A stretch of 64,000 nucleotides of DNA from an uncultured Croceitalea sp. (GTDB lineage: Bacteria > Bacteroidota > Bacteroidia > Flavobacteriales > Flavobacteriaceae), in contig CANLWK010000003.1 in the NCBI GenBank assembly GCA_947494805.1, forward strand, positions 124,001 to 188,000. Direction: 5' to 3'. The first letter of the stretch is position 1, and the number at the start of each line of letters is the position of its first letter. The translations under genes were made by a program, and so were the position numbers. Below the pieces are notes generated by a model that saw only the letters and a list, made by a program, of their open reading frames with translations, was not told where the DNA came from and did no database searches. Of the stretch, positions 34,949 to 45,110 are shown piece after piece.

Positions 34949-37248
34949 ATTGCAACTTTCTTATTTGGCTGCAACACCACACGATTACCGTTTACCCTAA
35001 TGGACATTTCTTCATTCCCTATTAGCTCAAAAGCGCTTTGTTCTTTGCCAACGGTCACTTTTATGATACGGTTTCGAAAGTTCACTTTAAACGAGTATGA
35101 GTTCCACTCTTTTGGTATTTGGGGTGTAAAGCACAATTTGTCTTCAAGAACACGCATACCCCCAAAACCTTCTACAATACTCATCCAAGTACCGGCCATC
35201 GAAGTGATGTGCAATCCTTCTTCAACCTCTTTGTTATAGTCATCTAAATCTAATCGTGAGGTTCGCAAATAAAAAGTATAGGCTTGGTCCATACGACCCA
35301 ACTTCGCAGCTTGAATACTATGTACACAGGGAGACAATGACGATTCATGGACTGTAAATGGCTCATAGAAATCGAAATGCCGTTCCAACTCTTCCACGGT
35401 GAAATGGTCCTCATAGAGATAAAATCCCTGTAACACATCGGCCTGTTTTATATAGGGCGAACGCAAGATTCGATCCCAGCTCCACTTTTGATTGATAGGC
35501 CGTTCAGATCTATCTAAATCATCGACCTTGATCATCTCTTTATCCAGAAAGCCATCTTGCTGCAAGTATACCTGATGCTTTTTTGAATAGGGAAAAAACA
35601 TATTTTTGGCTACCTCAGACCATTCTTCAGTTTCAGCATCAGTAAGATGGGTGTGCGCGATAATTCTATCATAATCGCTAGAATATCCATCTTTCACCTT
35701 CTTCAATTGTTCAAGTGTATATTCCATACACCATTTTGCCAAGTAATTGGTGTACCAATTGTTATTGACATTGTTCTCATATTCATTTGGTCCCGTAACC
35801 CCTAGAATCACATACTTTTTCTTCTTTTCAGAATAATTAGCGCGCTGATGCCAGAACCGGGCTATACCTATGAGCACCTCTAGCCCCATTTCTGGTATGT
35901 AACTGTAATCGCCCGTAAATCGGTAATAGTTAAAGATGGCGAAGGCTATCGCCCCGTTTCTATGGATTTCTTCAAACGTGATTTCCCATTCATTATGACA
36001 TTCTTCACCATTCATGGTTACCATTGGGTAAAGCGCGGCACCATTGGTAAATCCTAATTTTTCAGCATTTTCAATGGCCTTTTCTAAATGGTTATAACGA
36101 TATTCCAATAAGCTCCACGCCACAGTTTGATTTTTGGTCGCCATATAGAAGGGCAAGCAATAGGCCTCGGTATCCCAATATGTACTTCCTCCATATTTCT
36201 CTCCTGTAAATCCTTTGGGACCAATATTCAATCTTGAATCCTTGCCCAAATAGGTCTGGTTCAATTGAAATATGTTAAATCGGATGCCTTGTTGAGCTTT
36301 TACGTCGCCTTCGATAGTGATATCGCTCATGTTCCATATGTCGCCCCAAGCTAATCTTTGTTTTTCAAGAAGGCCGTCAAAACCCAATTTTGATGCATTG
36401 TCCAGAACCGAATGGGCAGCTCCTATAAGTTGAGACGCCTGATGATTGGTCGAAACGGTATAACCCCCAAATTTTAGCAATTGCGCAGTACTCCCCTTGG
36501 CAAGTTTTCCATTAAATTCTAGGGCAACCAAAGTTTCCGTTTTCTCTCCAAGGTCACCTTGAATCGAAACACCATCAAAATGAACATCTGCCTGCATATA
36601 GCTGCAAGTCCCAAAATTGGTCTTCATGGTGTGGGCCTCAATGAAAGCTCGGTTGCCTTCGGAAGTAACACCCGTAGTGTTCCAAAATTTATCATCCCAA
36701 TTGCTGTCCTCATTGGTGATTCCAGAATCCAAATAAGGAACCATTTTGACTTCAGCGTCAGTATTGAGCACTTTCAGTTCATATTTGATAGCGCCCAACT
36801 CGTCTAAATCTAAACTCAAAAAGCGCGTAACCATAACCGCGACTTCAACATCGTTCGGCAATGTAGCTTTAAAGGTACGCTTGTACCATCCTTCTTGCAT
36901 ATTCAGTTCACGACGAAAACCATCGACAACTTTGCAGGTGTTCAAATCTAATGGCTCATCATTGATAAAAACATTGATACCAATCCAGTTCGGTGCATTC
37001 AACACCTTGGCAAAATACTCAGGATACCCGTTCTTCCACCAGCCAACCCGGGTTTTATCTGGGTAATAAACACCAGCGATATAACTTCCTTGAAAAGTTT
37101 CACCAGAGTAACTCTCTTCAAAATTGGCACGTTGCCCCATGGCACCATTACCAATACTGAACAGGCTTTCTGAAGATTTCACACGTTCTTTATCAAACCC
37201 TTCTTCAACTATTGACCATGGGTTTGGCTTGATATAATCTTGGTTCAT
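34945..37248 (-). CDS. GH65 family glycoside phosphorylase (maltose/kojibiose phosphorylase-like)
   Basis: Probably phosphorolyses an alpha-glucose disaccharide to beta-glucose-1-phosphate and glucose, in the cytoplasm (no signal peptide). From ATG 37248 (MNQDYIKPNPWSI) it has 767 residues, as usual for GH65. An N-terminal beta-sandwich is followed by the (alpha/alpha)6 catalytic barrel with TYWDTEAYCLPFY. The general acid is Glu489 in GVTGPNEYENN, close to Glu487 of the Lactobacillus enzyme. The phosphate-site region is SPYIKQADVLQGFY. An ATG 17 codons upstream (37299) is less likely and would overlap lacI. A beta-phosphoglucomutase gene, the usual partner, is not in this locus. Confidence 0.9.
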   Translation of the reverse strand: MNQDYIKPNPWSIVEEGFDKERVKSSESLFSIGNGAMGQRANFEESYSGETFQGSYIAGVYYPDKTRVGWWKNGYPEYFAKVLNAPNWIGINVFINDEPLDLNTCKVVDGFRRELNMQEGWYKRTFKATLPNDVEVAVMVTRFLSLDLDELGAIKYELKVLNTDAEVKMVPYLDSGITNEDSNWDDKFWNTTGVTSEGNRAFIEAHTMKTNFGTCSYMQADVHFDGVSIQGDLGEKTETLVALEFNGKLAKGSTAQLLKFGGYTVSTNHQASQLIGAAHSVLDNASKLGFDGLLEKQRLAWGDIWNMSDITIEGDVKAQQGIRFNIFQLNQTYLGKDSRLNIGPKGFTGEKYGGSTYWDTEAYCLPFYMATKNQTVAWSLLEYRYNHLEKAIENAEKLGFTNGAALYPMVTMNGEECHNEWEITFEEIHRNGAIAFAIFNYYRFTGDYSYIPEMGLEVLIGIARFWHQRANYSEKKKKYVILGVTGPNEYENNVNNNWYTNYLAKWCMEYTLEQLKKVKDGYSSDYDRIIAHTHLTDAETEEWSEVAKNMFFPYSKKHQVYLQQDGFLDKEMIKVDDLDRSERPINQKWSWDRILRSPYIKQADVLQGFYLYEDHFTVEELERHFDFYEPFTVHESSLSPCVHSIQAAKLGRMDQAYTFYLRTSRLDLDDYNKEVEEGLHITSMAGTWMSIVEGFGGMRVLEDKLCFTPQIPKEWNSYSFKVNFRNRIIKVTVGKEQSAFELIGNEEMSIRVNGNRVVLQPNKKVAI

Positions 37249-37273
37249 TACGTCATTTCGAATTTGGGCAAAC

Positions 37274-38296
37274 TTAATTAATTGTGGAGTCACGTTCAAT
37301 TAAAGTAGGCTCTAAAATTTTAGTTTTGTAGGTTTCTTCATCGTTCTCACTTTCCACTTTTTGAATAAGCATTTCGGCCGCCATTTCACCCATCTTTTCG
37401 CCATGTTGTGCTATGGCGGTCAAACTTGGGTTGGCATACTTTGACAACAGACCATCAGTAAAACCGATAAATGAAATATCTTCAGGAATTCTTTTTCCTT
37501 TTTGCTTTATATAGCGCATGCCAGAAATTGCAAAAATCTCATTTACCGATAACACTGCATCTACCTCAGTATTATCAAAAAATGTTTTGAACAGCTCCTC
37601 TTCCATGTTCATAGAAGACATTTTTAGAATGAGTTCTGAATTAATCTCCATATTGTTGTCCCTTAAGGCTTTCATATATCCCTCTGTGCGCGCCTTACTT
37701 ACGCTTAGATAATTTTTTGTAGTTATTAGGGCAATTTTTTTTCTACCTTCATCGATAAGCTTTTTAGTCGCCATATACGCCCCCATTTGGTCGTCAATTA
37801 TGATTCTGTCACAATCAACTTGGTTCGTTACACGATCAAAAAGCACCAGAGGAATACCTTGTTCGGTGACTTCTTTTAAATGGTTGTAGTCATCTTTATA
37901 TTGTGTTTCTGAGGACAAAGACATGATAAATCCGTCAATACTGCCGTTGGCAAGCATTTCCATGTTGATAACCTCTTTGTCAAAAGATTCGTCAGAGAGG
38001 CATACAATTACATTATAACCTTTGGTATTGGCAAATTTTTCAATGCCCCGAACCACAGTGGTAAAAAAGTGATGTACAATGTCCGGAATAACAACGCCAA
38101 TATTTTTGGTTCGTTTGTTCTTTAAACTTATTGCAATGTTATTTGGCTTGTAATTGTACAACTTCGCGAAAGCCTGAATTTTTTCTTTAGTGTCCCGGCT
38201 AATCTCTTCACTATTCTTTAGGGCCTTTGAAACCGTAGAGATGGAAACTTCGAGTTCTTTCGCAATATGTTTTAAAGTAATTTTTTGTTTCAACAT
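37274..38296 (-). CDS. LacI-family transcriptional regulator
   Basis: Sugar-responsive regulator of 340 residues. The N-terminal LacI helix-turn-helix and hinge are in ITLKHIAKELEVSISTVSKALKNSEEIS (residues 6-33), followed by the hinge NYKPNNIAISLKNKRTKNIGVV. The rest is the periplasmic-binding-protein-like effector domain (about 62-335). It lies upstream of GH65 on the same strand (25 bp away), divergent from susC. A palindrome with a central CG in the divergent region (38534-38551) is the likely operator, so it may control both arms of the locus. The effector is probably maltose or another alpha-glucoside. Confidence 0.9.
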   Translation of the reverse strand: MLKQKITLKHIAKELEVSISTVSKALKNSEEISRDTKEKIQAFAKLYNYKPNNIAISLKNKRTKNIGVVIPDIVHHFFTTVVRGIEKFANTKGYNVIVCLSDESFDKEVINMEMLANGSIDGFIMSLSSETQYKDDYNHLKEVTEQGIPLVLFDRVTNQVDCDRIIIDDQMGAYMATKKLIDEGRKKIALITTKNYLSVSKARTEGYMKALRDNNMEINSELILKMSSMNMEEELFKTFFDNTEVDAVLSVNEIFAISGMRYIKQKGKRIPEDISFIGFTDGLLSKYANPSLTAIAQHGEKMGEMAAEMLIQKVESENDEETYKTKILEPTLIERDSTIN

Positions 38297-38645
38297 GATT
38301 TGTGAAATGTTAAAAAATGAAGTTAACCATTATCATCAAATGTAAAAATTAAGTTAAGTGCTTTAACAAAAAACATCAGATAAAGCTGAAAAATCGACAC
38401 CTTTTTCAAAAGTTAAATTACGGTTTAATTCGTCCCTTTTTATAGAATTCACTATATTTCCCCTATATTCTTTGCGAATAACATAATAGGAGCAGTGTTG
38501 AGTTATTATGGTCATAGAATTCAAAGTTATTAACACGAAACCGTTTTCGTGGTTTTGAGTTTCTATCACCTTAATGGATTTAACGCTTTTTTTACATATG
38601 TTTAACTCTTGAATTTAAATTAACTAAACTTAAAATTAATTATTT
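38297..38645. promoter_or_regulatory. Divergent control region between lacI and susC
   Basis: 349 bp without a gene. It contains the LacI-like operator (38534-38551) and an AT-rich stretch before susC with a -7-like TATGTTTA at 38597-38604. No clear -33 TTTG box at the expected distance was seen. The last 30 bp before susC are almost pure A and T. Confidence 0.6.
38534..38551. promoter_or_regulatory. Putative LacI-family operator
   Basis: CACGAAACCGTTTTCGTG is an 18-bp even palindrome with 8 of 9 base pairs matching and a central C-G step, the classic layout of LacI-family operators. It is 94 bp upstream of the susC ATG and 237 bp upstream of lacI. Confidence 0.7.
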
Positions 38646-41600
38646 ATGAAGATTAGGCTACTTAAAGGCTTATTGTTACTGGGGGCATTTATTTGCTTTG
38701 GTGCAGTACAAGCCCAGACGGTGTCAGGTACTGTATCTGATGCCAATGGTCCATTACCTGGTGCTAGTGTCTTGGTTCAAGGCACTACGAATGGTACACA
38801 AACAGATTTTGATGGTAATTATACCTTAAATGACGTTAGCGACGATGCAACTTTGGTGTTCAGCTACATCGGGTACAAAACTTTTGAGACCGCTCTTAAT
38901 GGTAGATCTACCATTAATGTAACACTAGAGGAAGATGCCCAGGCATTGGACGAAGTTGTAATCATTGGTTATGGTACAACAACCGTAAAAGATGCAACCG
39001 GTGCGGTTGCCTCTGTTTCCTCAGAAGACTTTAATGGTGGTATTATTTCTTCACCAGAACAATTGATTCAAGGTAAGACCGCTGGTGTACAGATTACACA
39101 GTCAAGTGGTGAGCCAGGTGCCGGTATCTCATTGAGAATTAGGGGAACGGGGTCCGTTCGTGGAAATAACAGTCCATTGTTCGTAATTGATGGAGTTCCT
39201 GTATCTAATGAAAGTGTTTCTGCAGATGGTGCTGATTTAGGTGCTGGTACAAGCGGCTCTAGAAACCCGCTGAATTTCTTAAATCCCAATGATATTGAAA
39301 GCATGAGTATCCTTAAGGATGCTTCTGCTACCGCAATCTATGGTTCTAGAGGTGCCAACGGTGTTGTCGTTATCACTACCAAGTCAGGTAAAGGCGGTGG
39401 TTCACAAGGACAATGGAACTTTTCAAGTAATTTGAACATAGCCACTGTTGCCAATCGTTACGATCTTTTAACTGCAGAAGAGTTTATTGAAAGAGGCGGC
39501 TCTGATCTTGGCGGCAGAACCGACTGGCAAGACTTTGTTTTCAGAACAAGTGCTTCAACGGATAACAACTTATCGTATTCTCAGAATTATGGCAGTGGAA
39601 ATGTAAGGGCCACATTAGGTTACTCTAAGCAATTCGGTGTTATTGAAAATACGGATTTAGAGCGTATTACCGGTAGAGTGAACGTAAATCAAAGATTCTT
39701 TGACGACAAATTAAAAGTAGGTTTACAGACCACACTTTCAAGAGTGAACGATAGAGCTCCTTTTGTTAGTAGAACTTCTGGTAGTACTGGAGATTTATTG
39801 GCTTCTGCTTATTACTCTAATCCAACCAGACCAGCAAATCCGTTTTCCAGTGCTGACCCTGATAGAAACCCTGCCAACCTGTTGGCTTTCTATGATGATA
39901 ATACCAACACCAATAGATTTCTTGGAAATTTGTCACTTGATTATGCTTTTACTGATGAGCTTTCAGTTAAGTTGAACTTAGGTCTGGACACCTCAGAATC
40001 GACAAGAGGACAAGTGGTAGGTCCGCAGATTCTAGGTTTTACCAATGGTGCCCCAAACAACGGACGTTCAGCGGTGAACAATCTAGATACAGAAAACAGA
40101 TTGATAGAATTGACCGTTAACTATAAAAAGGAATTTGGAAACTCTAGATTGGACGCCCTGGCGGGTTATTCTTTTCAAGATTTCAATAGAAAAGGACAAA
40201 CTATCTTGGCACAAGGGTTTGGCACCAGTGATTTAAATGGTATTTTCAGTGAGACGGAAGCAGCTTTTGAGGCCACAAGAAATCTTGCGAGCAACTATCA
40301 AGCCTATGGTGTCGGTACTTTTGAAGACAATCCGGACGCAGGGAATCAATTTAGAATTTTAGGATTGTTCCCAAATGTCAACGAGACCACCGGAACATTA
40401 CCTCTAATAGGTGTGAACGCGCTTACTGTTGATACGTTTGATAACACTGATGAACTGCAATCTTTTTTCGGTCGTGTCAACTATACTTTATATGATAAGT
40501 ACTTGTTTACTGCCACAGTAAGGGCTGACGGTTCTTCAAGGTTTGGTGGAAACAACCAGTATGGTATCTTCCCTTCAGCAGCTTTTGCCTGGAAGTTAAA
40601 TCAAGAAGATTTTATTAATGAAGATACTTTCTCTACGCTTAAATTACGAGCAAGTTGGGGTATCACTGGTAACCAAGATGGTCTTGGTTATGGCCAGTTT
40701 GTTAACAGAACGAGGTGGAGAAATGGTTTGTTTGGTCCTGCTTTGAACATTTCTTCCAATTCTCAAATCACTCAGCCCGCGACAGCAGAAGTCGCATTTG
40801 CAAATCCTGATTTGCAATGGGAAGAGACCGCACAGTATGGCCTTGGTATTGATTTTGGTTTTAACAATGATCGATTCACCGGTAGTATTGACTTTTATAG
40901 AAAAGAAACTACAGATATTTTATTGAACTTACCTTCGGTTCAACCGGCAACCTCACCTTTTGTATTCCAAAATGTTGATGGTACTATTGTAAACCAAGGT
41001 ATCGAATTAGGATTGGATTATGACCTTGTCGTGTCTGAAGACTTTAATTGGAATGCCAATTTCAACATTTCTTTCAATGAAAACGAATTAACGGACTATG
41101 CCGGCCCTAATATCCAAGCAGGAAATTTGTATGGTCAAGGTTTAACTGGTACGACTTCACAAGTATTGGCCAATAACAGGTCTTTGTATACTTATGAACT
41201 GCGTTTGGTAGATGAGAACTTTAATGTTGATACGGATCCAACAATATTGGATAAGTCAGGCTTACCAACTATAATCTCAGGTTTGTCTACCACCTTAAAT
41301 TATAAGAACTGGGATGCCTCATTGTTCTTTTCAGGTCAATTTGGCTTTTATGTATACAACAATACTAATAATGCGCTCTTTGCCGCACCACAGATTGGTA
41401 GTAGAAACAACCTTAAAAGTGTTGTTGACAATAACATCGTATTATCAGCAACCAACCCAAGTACTTTCTTTTTAGAAAAAGGTGATTTTGTAAGGCTTCA
41501 AACCGCCTCTATAGGTTACAATGTGCCTTTAAGCGGAGAAGGAACTTTTAAGAGTCTACGTTTAAGTGCGGTCGGACAGAACTTGTTTTTAATTACTGAT

Positions 41601-41729
41601 TACAGTGGCATAGATCCAGAGGTTAGCACTAGCGACATTCCTCAAAACGGTTTGCCTTCAGCTTCTATTGACTATTTGGCATACCCAAGACCAAGAACTT
41701 TCACTTTTGGTGTTAATGTTACTTTTTAA
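38646..41729 (+). CDS. susC: SusC/RagA family TonB-dependent outer-membrane transporter
   Basis: Outer-membrane TonB-dependent channel for oligosaccharides, 1027 residues. A signal peptide (about 1-24) is followed by a carboxypeptidase-like domain (about 27-100, LPGASVLVQGTTNGTQTDFDGNY). The SusC linker LDEVVIIGYGTTTVKDATGA and plug domain (about 115-230, with SGEPGAGISLRIRGTGSVRGN and LKDASATAIYGSRGANGVVVITTK) come next, then a 22-strand barrel ending FTFGVNVTF. SusD follows after 21 bp. Substrate is inferred to be an alpha-glucan or maltodextrin from the flanking GH13 and GH65 genes. It is under probable LacI control from the operator 94 bp upstream. Confidence 0.94.
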   Translation: MKIRLLKGLLLLGAFICFGAVQAQTVSGTVSDANGPLPGASVLVQGTTNGTQTDFDGNYTLNDVSDDATLVFSYIGYKTFETALNGRSTINVTLEEDAQALDEVVIIGYGTTTVKDATGAVASVSSEDFNGGIISSPEQLIQGKTAGVQITQSSGEPGAGISLRIRGTGSVRGNNSPLFVIDGVPVSNESVSADGADLGAGTSGSRNPLNFLNPNDIESMSILKDASATAIYGSRGANGVVVITTKSGKGGGSQGQWNFSSNLNIATVANRYDLLTAEEFIERGGSDLGGRTDWQDFVFRTSASTDNNLSYSQNYGSGNVRATLGYSKQFGVIENTDLERITGRVNVNQRFFDDKLKVGLQTTLSRVNDRAPFVSRTSGSTGDLLASAYYSNPTRPANPFSSADPDRNPANLLAFYDDNTNTNRFLGNLSLDYAFTDELSVKLNLGLDTSESTRGQVVGPQILGFTNGAPNNGRSAVNNLDTENRLIELTVNYKKEFGNSRLDALAGYSFQDFNRKGQTILAQGFGTSDLNGIFSETEAAFEATRNLASNYQAYGVGTFEDNPDAGNQFRILGLFPNVNETTGTLPLIGVNALTVDTFDNTDELQSFFGRVNYTLYDKYLFTATVRADGSSRFGGNNQYGIFPSAAFAWKLNQEDFINEDTFSTLKLRASWGITGNQDGLGYGQFVNRTRWRNGLFGPALNISSNSQITQPATAEVAFANPDLQWEETAQYGLGIDFGFNNDRFTGSIDFYRKETTDILLNLPSVQPATSPFVFQNVDGTIVNQGIELGLDYDLVVSEDFNWNANFNISFNENELTDYAGPNIQAGNLYGQGLTGTTSQVLANNRSLYTYELRLVDENFNVDTDPTILDKSGLPTIISGLSTTLNYKNWDASLFFSGQFGFYVYNNTNNALFAAPQIGSRNNLKSVVDNNIVLSATNPSTFFLEKGDFVRLQTASIGYNVPLSGEGTFKSLRLSAVGQNLFLITDYSGIDPEVSTSDIPQNGLPSASIDYLAYPRPRTFTFGVNVTF

Positions 41730-41750
41730 AAAAATAAAAAAATTAGACTT

Positions 41751-43343
41751 ATGAAAAAATTATTTAATTATGTGTGCTTAACGCTCCCTATAGCCCTTAC
41801 CTTTTCGTGTACGGACTTGGAGATTGAAGGAACAGATTCGTTGATTACCGACGGTTTTGCCGGCGTTGCAAACGTGCAGGGCGAGGTATCTAACCTAGAG
41901 AACATTATTGCCGGAGGAAATCTAGCTAACCAAGATGGGCTCTATGCCCTAAATGAAGTTTCAACAGACGAATATGTTGTTGCCACCAGAGGAACAGACT
42001 GGGGAGACAATGGAAGATGGCTGTCGATTCACAGACAAACATGGAATGCTGATTTGCAAGACATAAGATTTTGTTGGCAAAATCTAAACAGTGTGACCAT
42101 TAATGCTACAAGAATCATCAACCCGCAGAGTGTCAACACAGCTGCGGGCGATATTACGGTGCAAAAGGCACAGGCCAGATTTTACAGAGCCTGGGCAATG
42201 CACTGGATATTAGATATGTGGAGGCAAGTGCCTTACAGAGATGTTAATGCGCCTAACAGTGCAATTCCAGTCGCGTTGACAGGCCAAGTAGCCATAGACA
42301 GTATTGTAGCGGACCTAAACATAGCTATTAGAGATCTCCCCGAAGTAACTGCAGGTGATGGAATCGATATGAAATCGTCACCAACAAAAGCAGCAGCTCA
42401 GCATTTGTTGGCAAAATTACATTTGAACAAGCATGTGTATCTAGATACGTCACCTGATGCCGCAGATATGCAAGTAGTTATCAACGCGGTTGACGAAATA
42501 ACGGCAGATGGCTATCAATTGGCCGCATCTGGTGATTTCTTTGACATCTTTAGACCAAGCAATGATGTAGAGACCATATGGTGGTCCCCAGCGGATGCTG
42601 GTCCTAGAACTTGGTATACCTTACATTACAACTTGAACTTTCCAGGAGCCAATGATGGTGGCGGTTGGAATGGTTTTGCCACGCTTTCAGAGTTTTATCA
42701 ACTGTTTGAAGGCGACCCAGATACCAACTACGTAGGCGATGGCCAAGAAGAACGTAGAGGATGGGTTCCAGATCCAGCAACCGCGAATGCAGATAACCTA
42801 GGTATTGGTTATGGCTTTTTGATTGGTCAGCAATACGAGCAAGATGGAACACCATTAACGGCCAGGGCTGATGTTGGTAGCGTGCCTTTGGTCTTTACAA
42901 AAGAGGTTGAACAACCAGAGTATTCAGCACCAGCTGATAATGCAGTATTAGAAACTAGTGGAACAAGAATGTTGAAATACCACCCCAATGAAGAAGGTGG
43001 TGATAGAAGAAGACACATTGTTAAGTACCGCTATGCTGATGCCTATCTTATGAAAGCTGAAGCCATGTTCAGAATGGGTACCGACGTGACCGGTATGATC
43101 AATGACTTAAGACAAGTCAGAGGGGCATCTAACTTGGCTACTGTACAAGAAGCCGATTTATTGGCTGAAAGAGGTAGGGAAATGTATTCAGAGGAAACAA
43201 GAAGACAGGATTTAATTAGATTCGGTCAATATTTGAGAGCTTGGAACCTCAAAGATGCAGGTGATGCCAATCTTGAAATATTTCCAATTCCTATTGCTGA
43301 TATTCTAGCAAATCCAAATTTGACTCAGAACCCTGGGTACTAA
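41751..43343 (+). CDS. susD: SusD/RagB family nutrient-binding lipoprotein
   Basis: Surface lipoprotein of 530 residues that caps the SusC channel and captures the oligosaccharide. The lipoprotein signal ends at Cys20 (ALTFSC). The SusD-like N-terminal part contains QKAQARFYRAWAMHWILDMW with the TPR-like helices. The C-terminal RagB/SusD domain has YADAYLMKAEAMFRMG, MINDLRQVRGA, RGREMYSEETRRQDLIRFG and the final FPIPIADILANPNLTQNPGY. It is 21 bp after susC. A hairpin terminator follows 21 bp after the stop, closing the transcript. No susE/F gene follows. Confidence 0.94.
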   Translation: MKKLFNYVCLTLPIALTFSCTDLEIEGTDSLITDGFAGVANVQGEVSNLENIIAGGNLANQDGLYALNEVSTDEYVVATRGTDWGDNGRWLSIHRQTWNADLQDIRFCWQNLNSVTINATRIINPQSVNTAAGDITVQKAQARFYRAWAMHWILDMWRQVPYRDVNAPNSAIPVALTGQVAIDSIVADLNIAIRDLPEVTAGDGIDMKSSPTKAAAQHLLAKLHLNKHVYLDTSPDAADMQVVINAVDEITADGYQLAASGDFFDIFRPSNDVETIWWSPADAGPRTWYTLHYNLNFPGANDGGGWNGFATLSEFYQLFEGDPDTNYVGDGQEERRGWVPDPATANADNLGIGYGFLIGQQYEQDGTPLTARADVGSVPLVFTKEVEQPEYSAPADNAVLETSGTRMLKYHPNEEGGDRRRHIVKYRYADAYLMKAEAMFRMGTDVTGMINDLRQVRGASNLATVQEADLLAERGREMYSEETRRQDLIRFGQYLRAWNLKDAGDANLEIFPIPIADILANPNLTQNPGY

Positions 43344-43364
43344 TTTGATTTTATTTATAATTTT

Positions 43365-43397
43365 AAAAGGCTGCCAATTGGCAGCCTTTTTTATTTT
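43365..43397 (+). terminator. Rho-independent terminator after susD
   Basis: AAAAGGCTGCC-AATT-GGCAGCCTTTT is a perfect 11-bp stem with a 4-nt loop, followed by a T-rich tract. It is the clearest intrinsic terminator in the window; its A/T-flanked form would also work on the other strand. Confidence 0.93.
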
Positions 43398-43457
43398 TCG
43401 TTTTATTGATTTAAACTGTAAATTGTGACTCAACAAACCAACTAAAGAAATAGGAAC

Positions 43458-45110
43458 ATGTCTACCGCGTTCAGTTTTTGGGATTATTTTGTATTTGTTT
43501 TATATGCTATTCTAATTCTTGGTGTAGGGCTTTACGTTTCACGAGATAAAAAGGGACAAACCAAAAACGCAGAAGACTATTTTTTGGCCAGCAAATCGTT
43601 GCCGTGGTGGGCCATAGGTGCCTCCCTAATAGCTGCAAATATATCTGCCGAACAATTTATAGGTATGTCCGGCTCCGGCTTTGCGGTTGGTTTGGCCATT
43701 GCTTCTTATGAATGGATGGCTGCACTTACCCTTTTGATTGTCGGAAAATATTTTCTGCCAATCTTTATCGAAAAAGGGCTATATACCATACCTGAATTCG
43801 TTGAAAAGCGCTATTCCACAAATCTGAAAACAATTTTGGCCGTCTTTTGGATTGCCCTATATGTATTTGTCAACCTTGCTTCGGTACTTTATTTGGGATC
43901 CTTGGCTTTAGAGACCATCATGGGCATTCCCATGATCTATGGTGTCATTGGACTATCGTTGTTTGCTGCCGCATATTCCTTATATGGTGGCCTATCAGCG
44001 GTGGCTTGGACAGATGTAATTCAAGTGGTCTTTCTGGTTTTAGGTGGTCTTGTAACAACCTATTTGGCACTAGATACTGTGTCGGGTGGTGAAGGCATGT
44101 TCAAGGGTCTTCAAGTGGTGTATGATAATGTGCCTGAAAAGTTCGCGATGATATTGGACAAATCAAATCCGGAGTATAAAAACTTACCCGGCATTGGCGT
44201 TTTAGTAGGCGGGCTTTGGGTGGCCAACCTTTACTATTGGGGCTTTAACCAATATATTATCCAAAGAACCCTAGCTGCTAAATCCTTAAAAGAATCCCAA
44301 AAAGGTATCTTGATGGCCGCCATTCTTAAGATGGTCATTCCATTGATTGTGGTCATCCCAGGTATAGCGGCATATGTAATGGTTAATGACCCTCAGATCA
44401 TGACCGGATTGGGTGAAATAGGAAATCAGAACATTCCTTCTTTAAATCAAGCTGACAAGGCATATCCCTGGTTGTTACAGTTTTTGCCCGTTGGATTAAA
44501 AGGTGTTGCTTTTGCAGCATTGGCAGCAGCTATCGTATCATCCTTGGCCTCTATGCTCAATTCAACCTCAACCATATTTACCATGGATATTTACAGGCAA
44601 TATATGAACAAAGAAGCCTCACAAACCAAATTGGTGAATGTAGGCAGGTTGTCTGCCGCTATAGCATTGATCATAGCTTCTATAATGGCACCGTTGTTAG
44701 GTGGAATTGACCAAGCCTTTCAGTTTATTCAAGAATATACGGGGGTCGTAAGTCCGGGGATTTTGGCCGTATTCCTTTTAGGGCTTTTCTGGAAAAAAAC
44801 TACAAATCGCGCGGCAATTATTGGTGCTTTGACCTCCATCCCTATTGCGATGTACTTCAAAGTTGCACCCAAAGGCTGGTCTTCAAATACAATGTTTGTC
44901 GACATACCCTTTTTGGATCAAATGGGGTACACTTTGCTGATTACTATGGGCGTTATCGTCTTCATCAGTCTTACCCAAAATAAAGGAGAAGAAGATCCGA
45001 AGGGTATTCCCCTATCAAAACAGCTTTTTAAGACAAGCCCTGTTTTCAATATTGGTGCCTTTGCGGTAATGCTACTGCTCGTAATGCTTTATGCGTTATT
45101 CTGGAATTAA
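43458..45110 (+). CDS. Sodium/solute symporter (SSS family), likely sugar transporter
   Basis: Inner-membrane symporter of 550 residues with about 13-14 helices. The SSS fold is shown by SKSLPWWAIGASLIAANISAEQFIGMSGSGF (Na/sugar-binding region, about 45-75), YTIPEFVEKRYSTN (family signature), YSLYGGLSAVAWTDVIQ and NSTSTIFTMDIYRQY. It resembles SGLT-type sugar symporters. It starts 60 bp after the susD terminator, so it needs its own promoter or readthrough; AT-rich DNA with a TAAATTG -7-like box lies in that gap. Its position indicates import of the sugar released by the periplasmic enzymes. The major-facilitator transporter common in maltose loci is absent. Confidence 0.9.
   Translation: MSTAFSFWDYFVFVLYAILILGVGLYVSRDKKGQTKNAEDYFLASKSLPWWAIGASLIAANISAEQFIGMSGSGFAVGLAIASYEWMAALTLLIVGKYFLPIFIEKGLYTIPEFVEKRYSTNLKTILAVFWIALYVFVNLASVLYLGSLALETIMGIPMIYGVIGLSLFAAAYSLYGGLSAVAWTDVIQVVFLVLGGLVTTYLALDTVSGGEGMFKGLQVVYDNVPEKFAMILDKSNPEYKNLPGIGVLVGGLWVANLYYWGFNQYIIQRTLAAKSLKESQKGILMAAILKMVIPLIVVIPGIAAYVMVNDPQIMTGLGEIGNQNIPSLNQADKAYPWLLQFLPVGLKGVAFAALAAAIVSSLASMLNSTSTIFTMDIYRQYMNKEASQTKLVNVGRLSAAIALIIASIMAPLLGGIDQAFQFIQEYTGVVSPGILAVFLLGLFWKKTTNRAAIIGALTSIPIAMYFKVAPKGWSSNTMFVDIPFLDQMGYTLLITMGVIVFISLTQNKGEEDPKGIPLSKQLFKTSPVFNIGAFAVMLLLVMLYALFWN

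Noticed and set aside
37249-37299. Longer GH65 start at 37299
   Set aside because: It would overlap the lacI coding end by 26 bp and adds a stretch unlike GH65 N-termini; the ATG at 37248 starts the conserved part.
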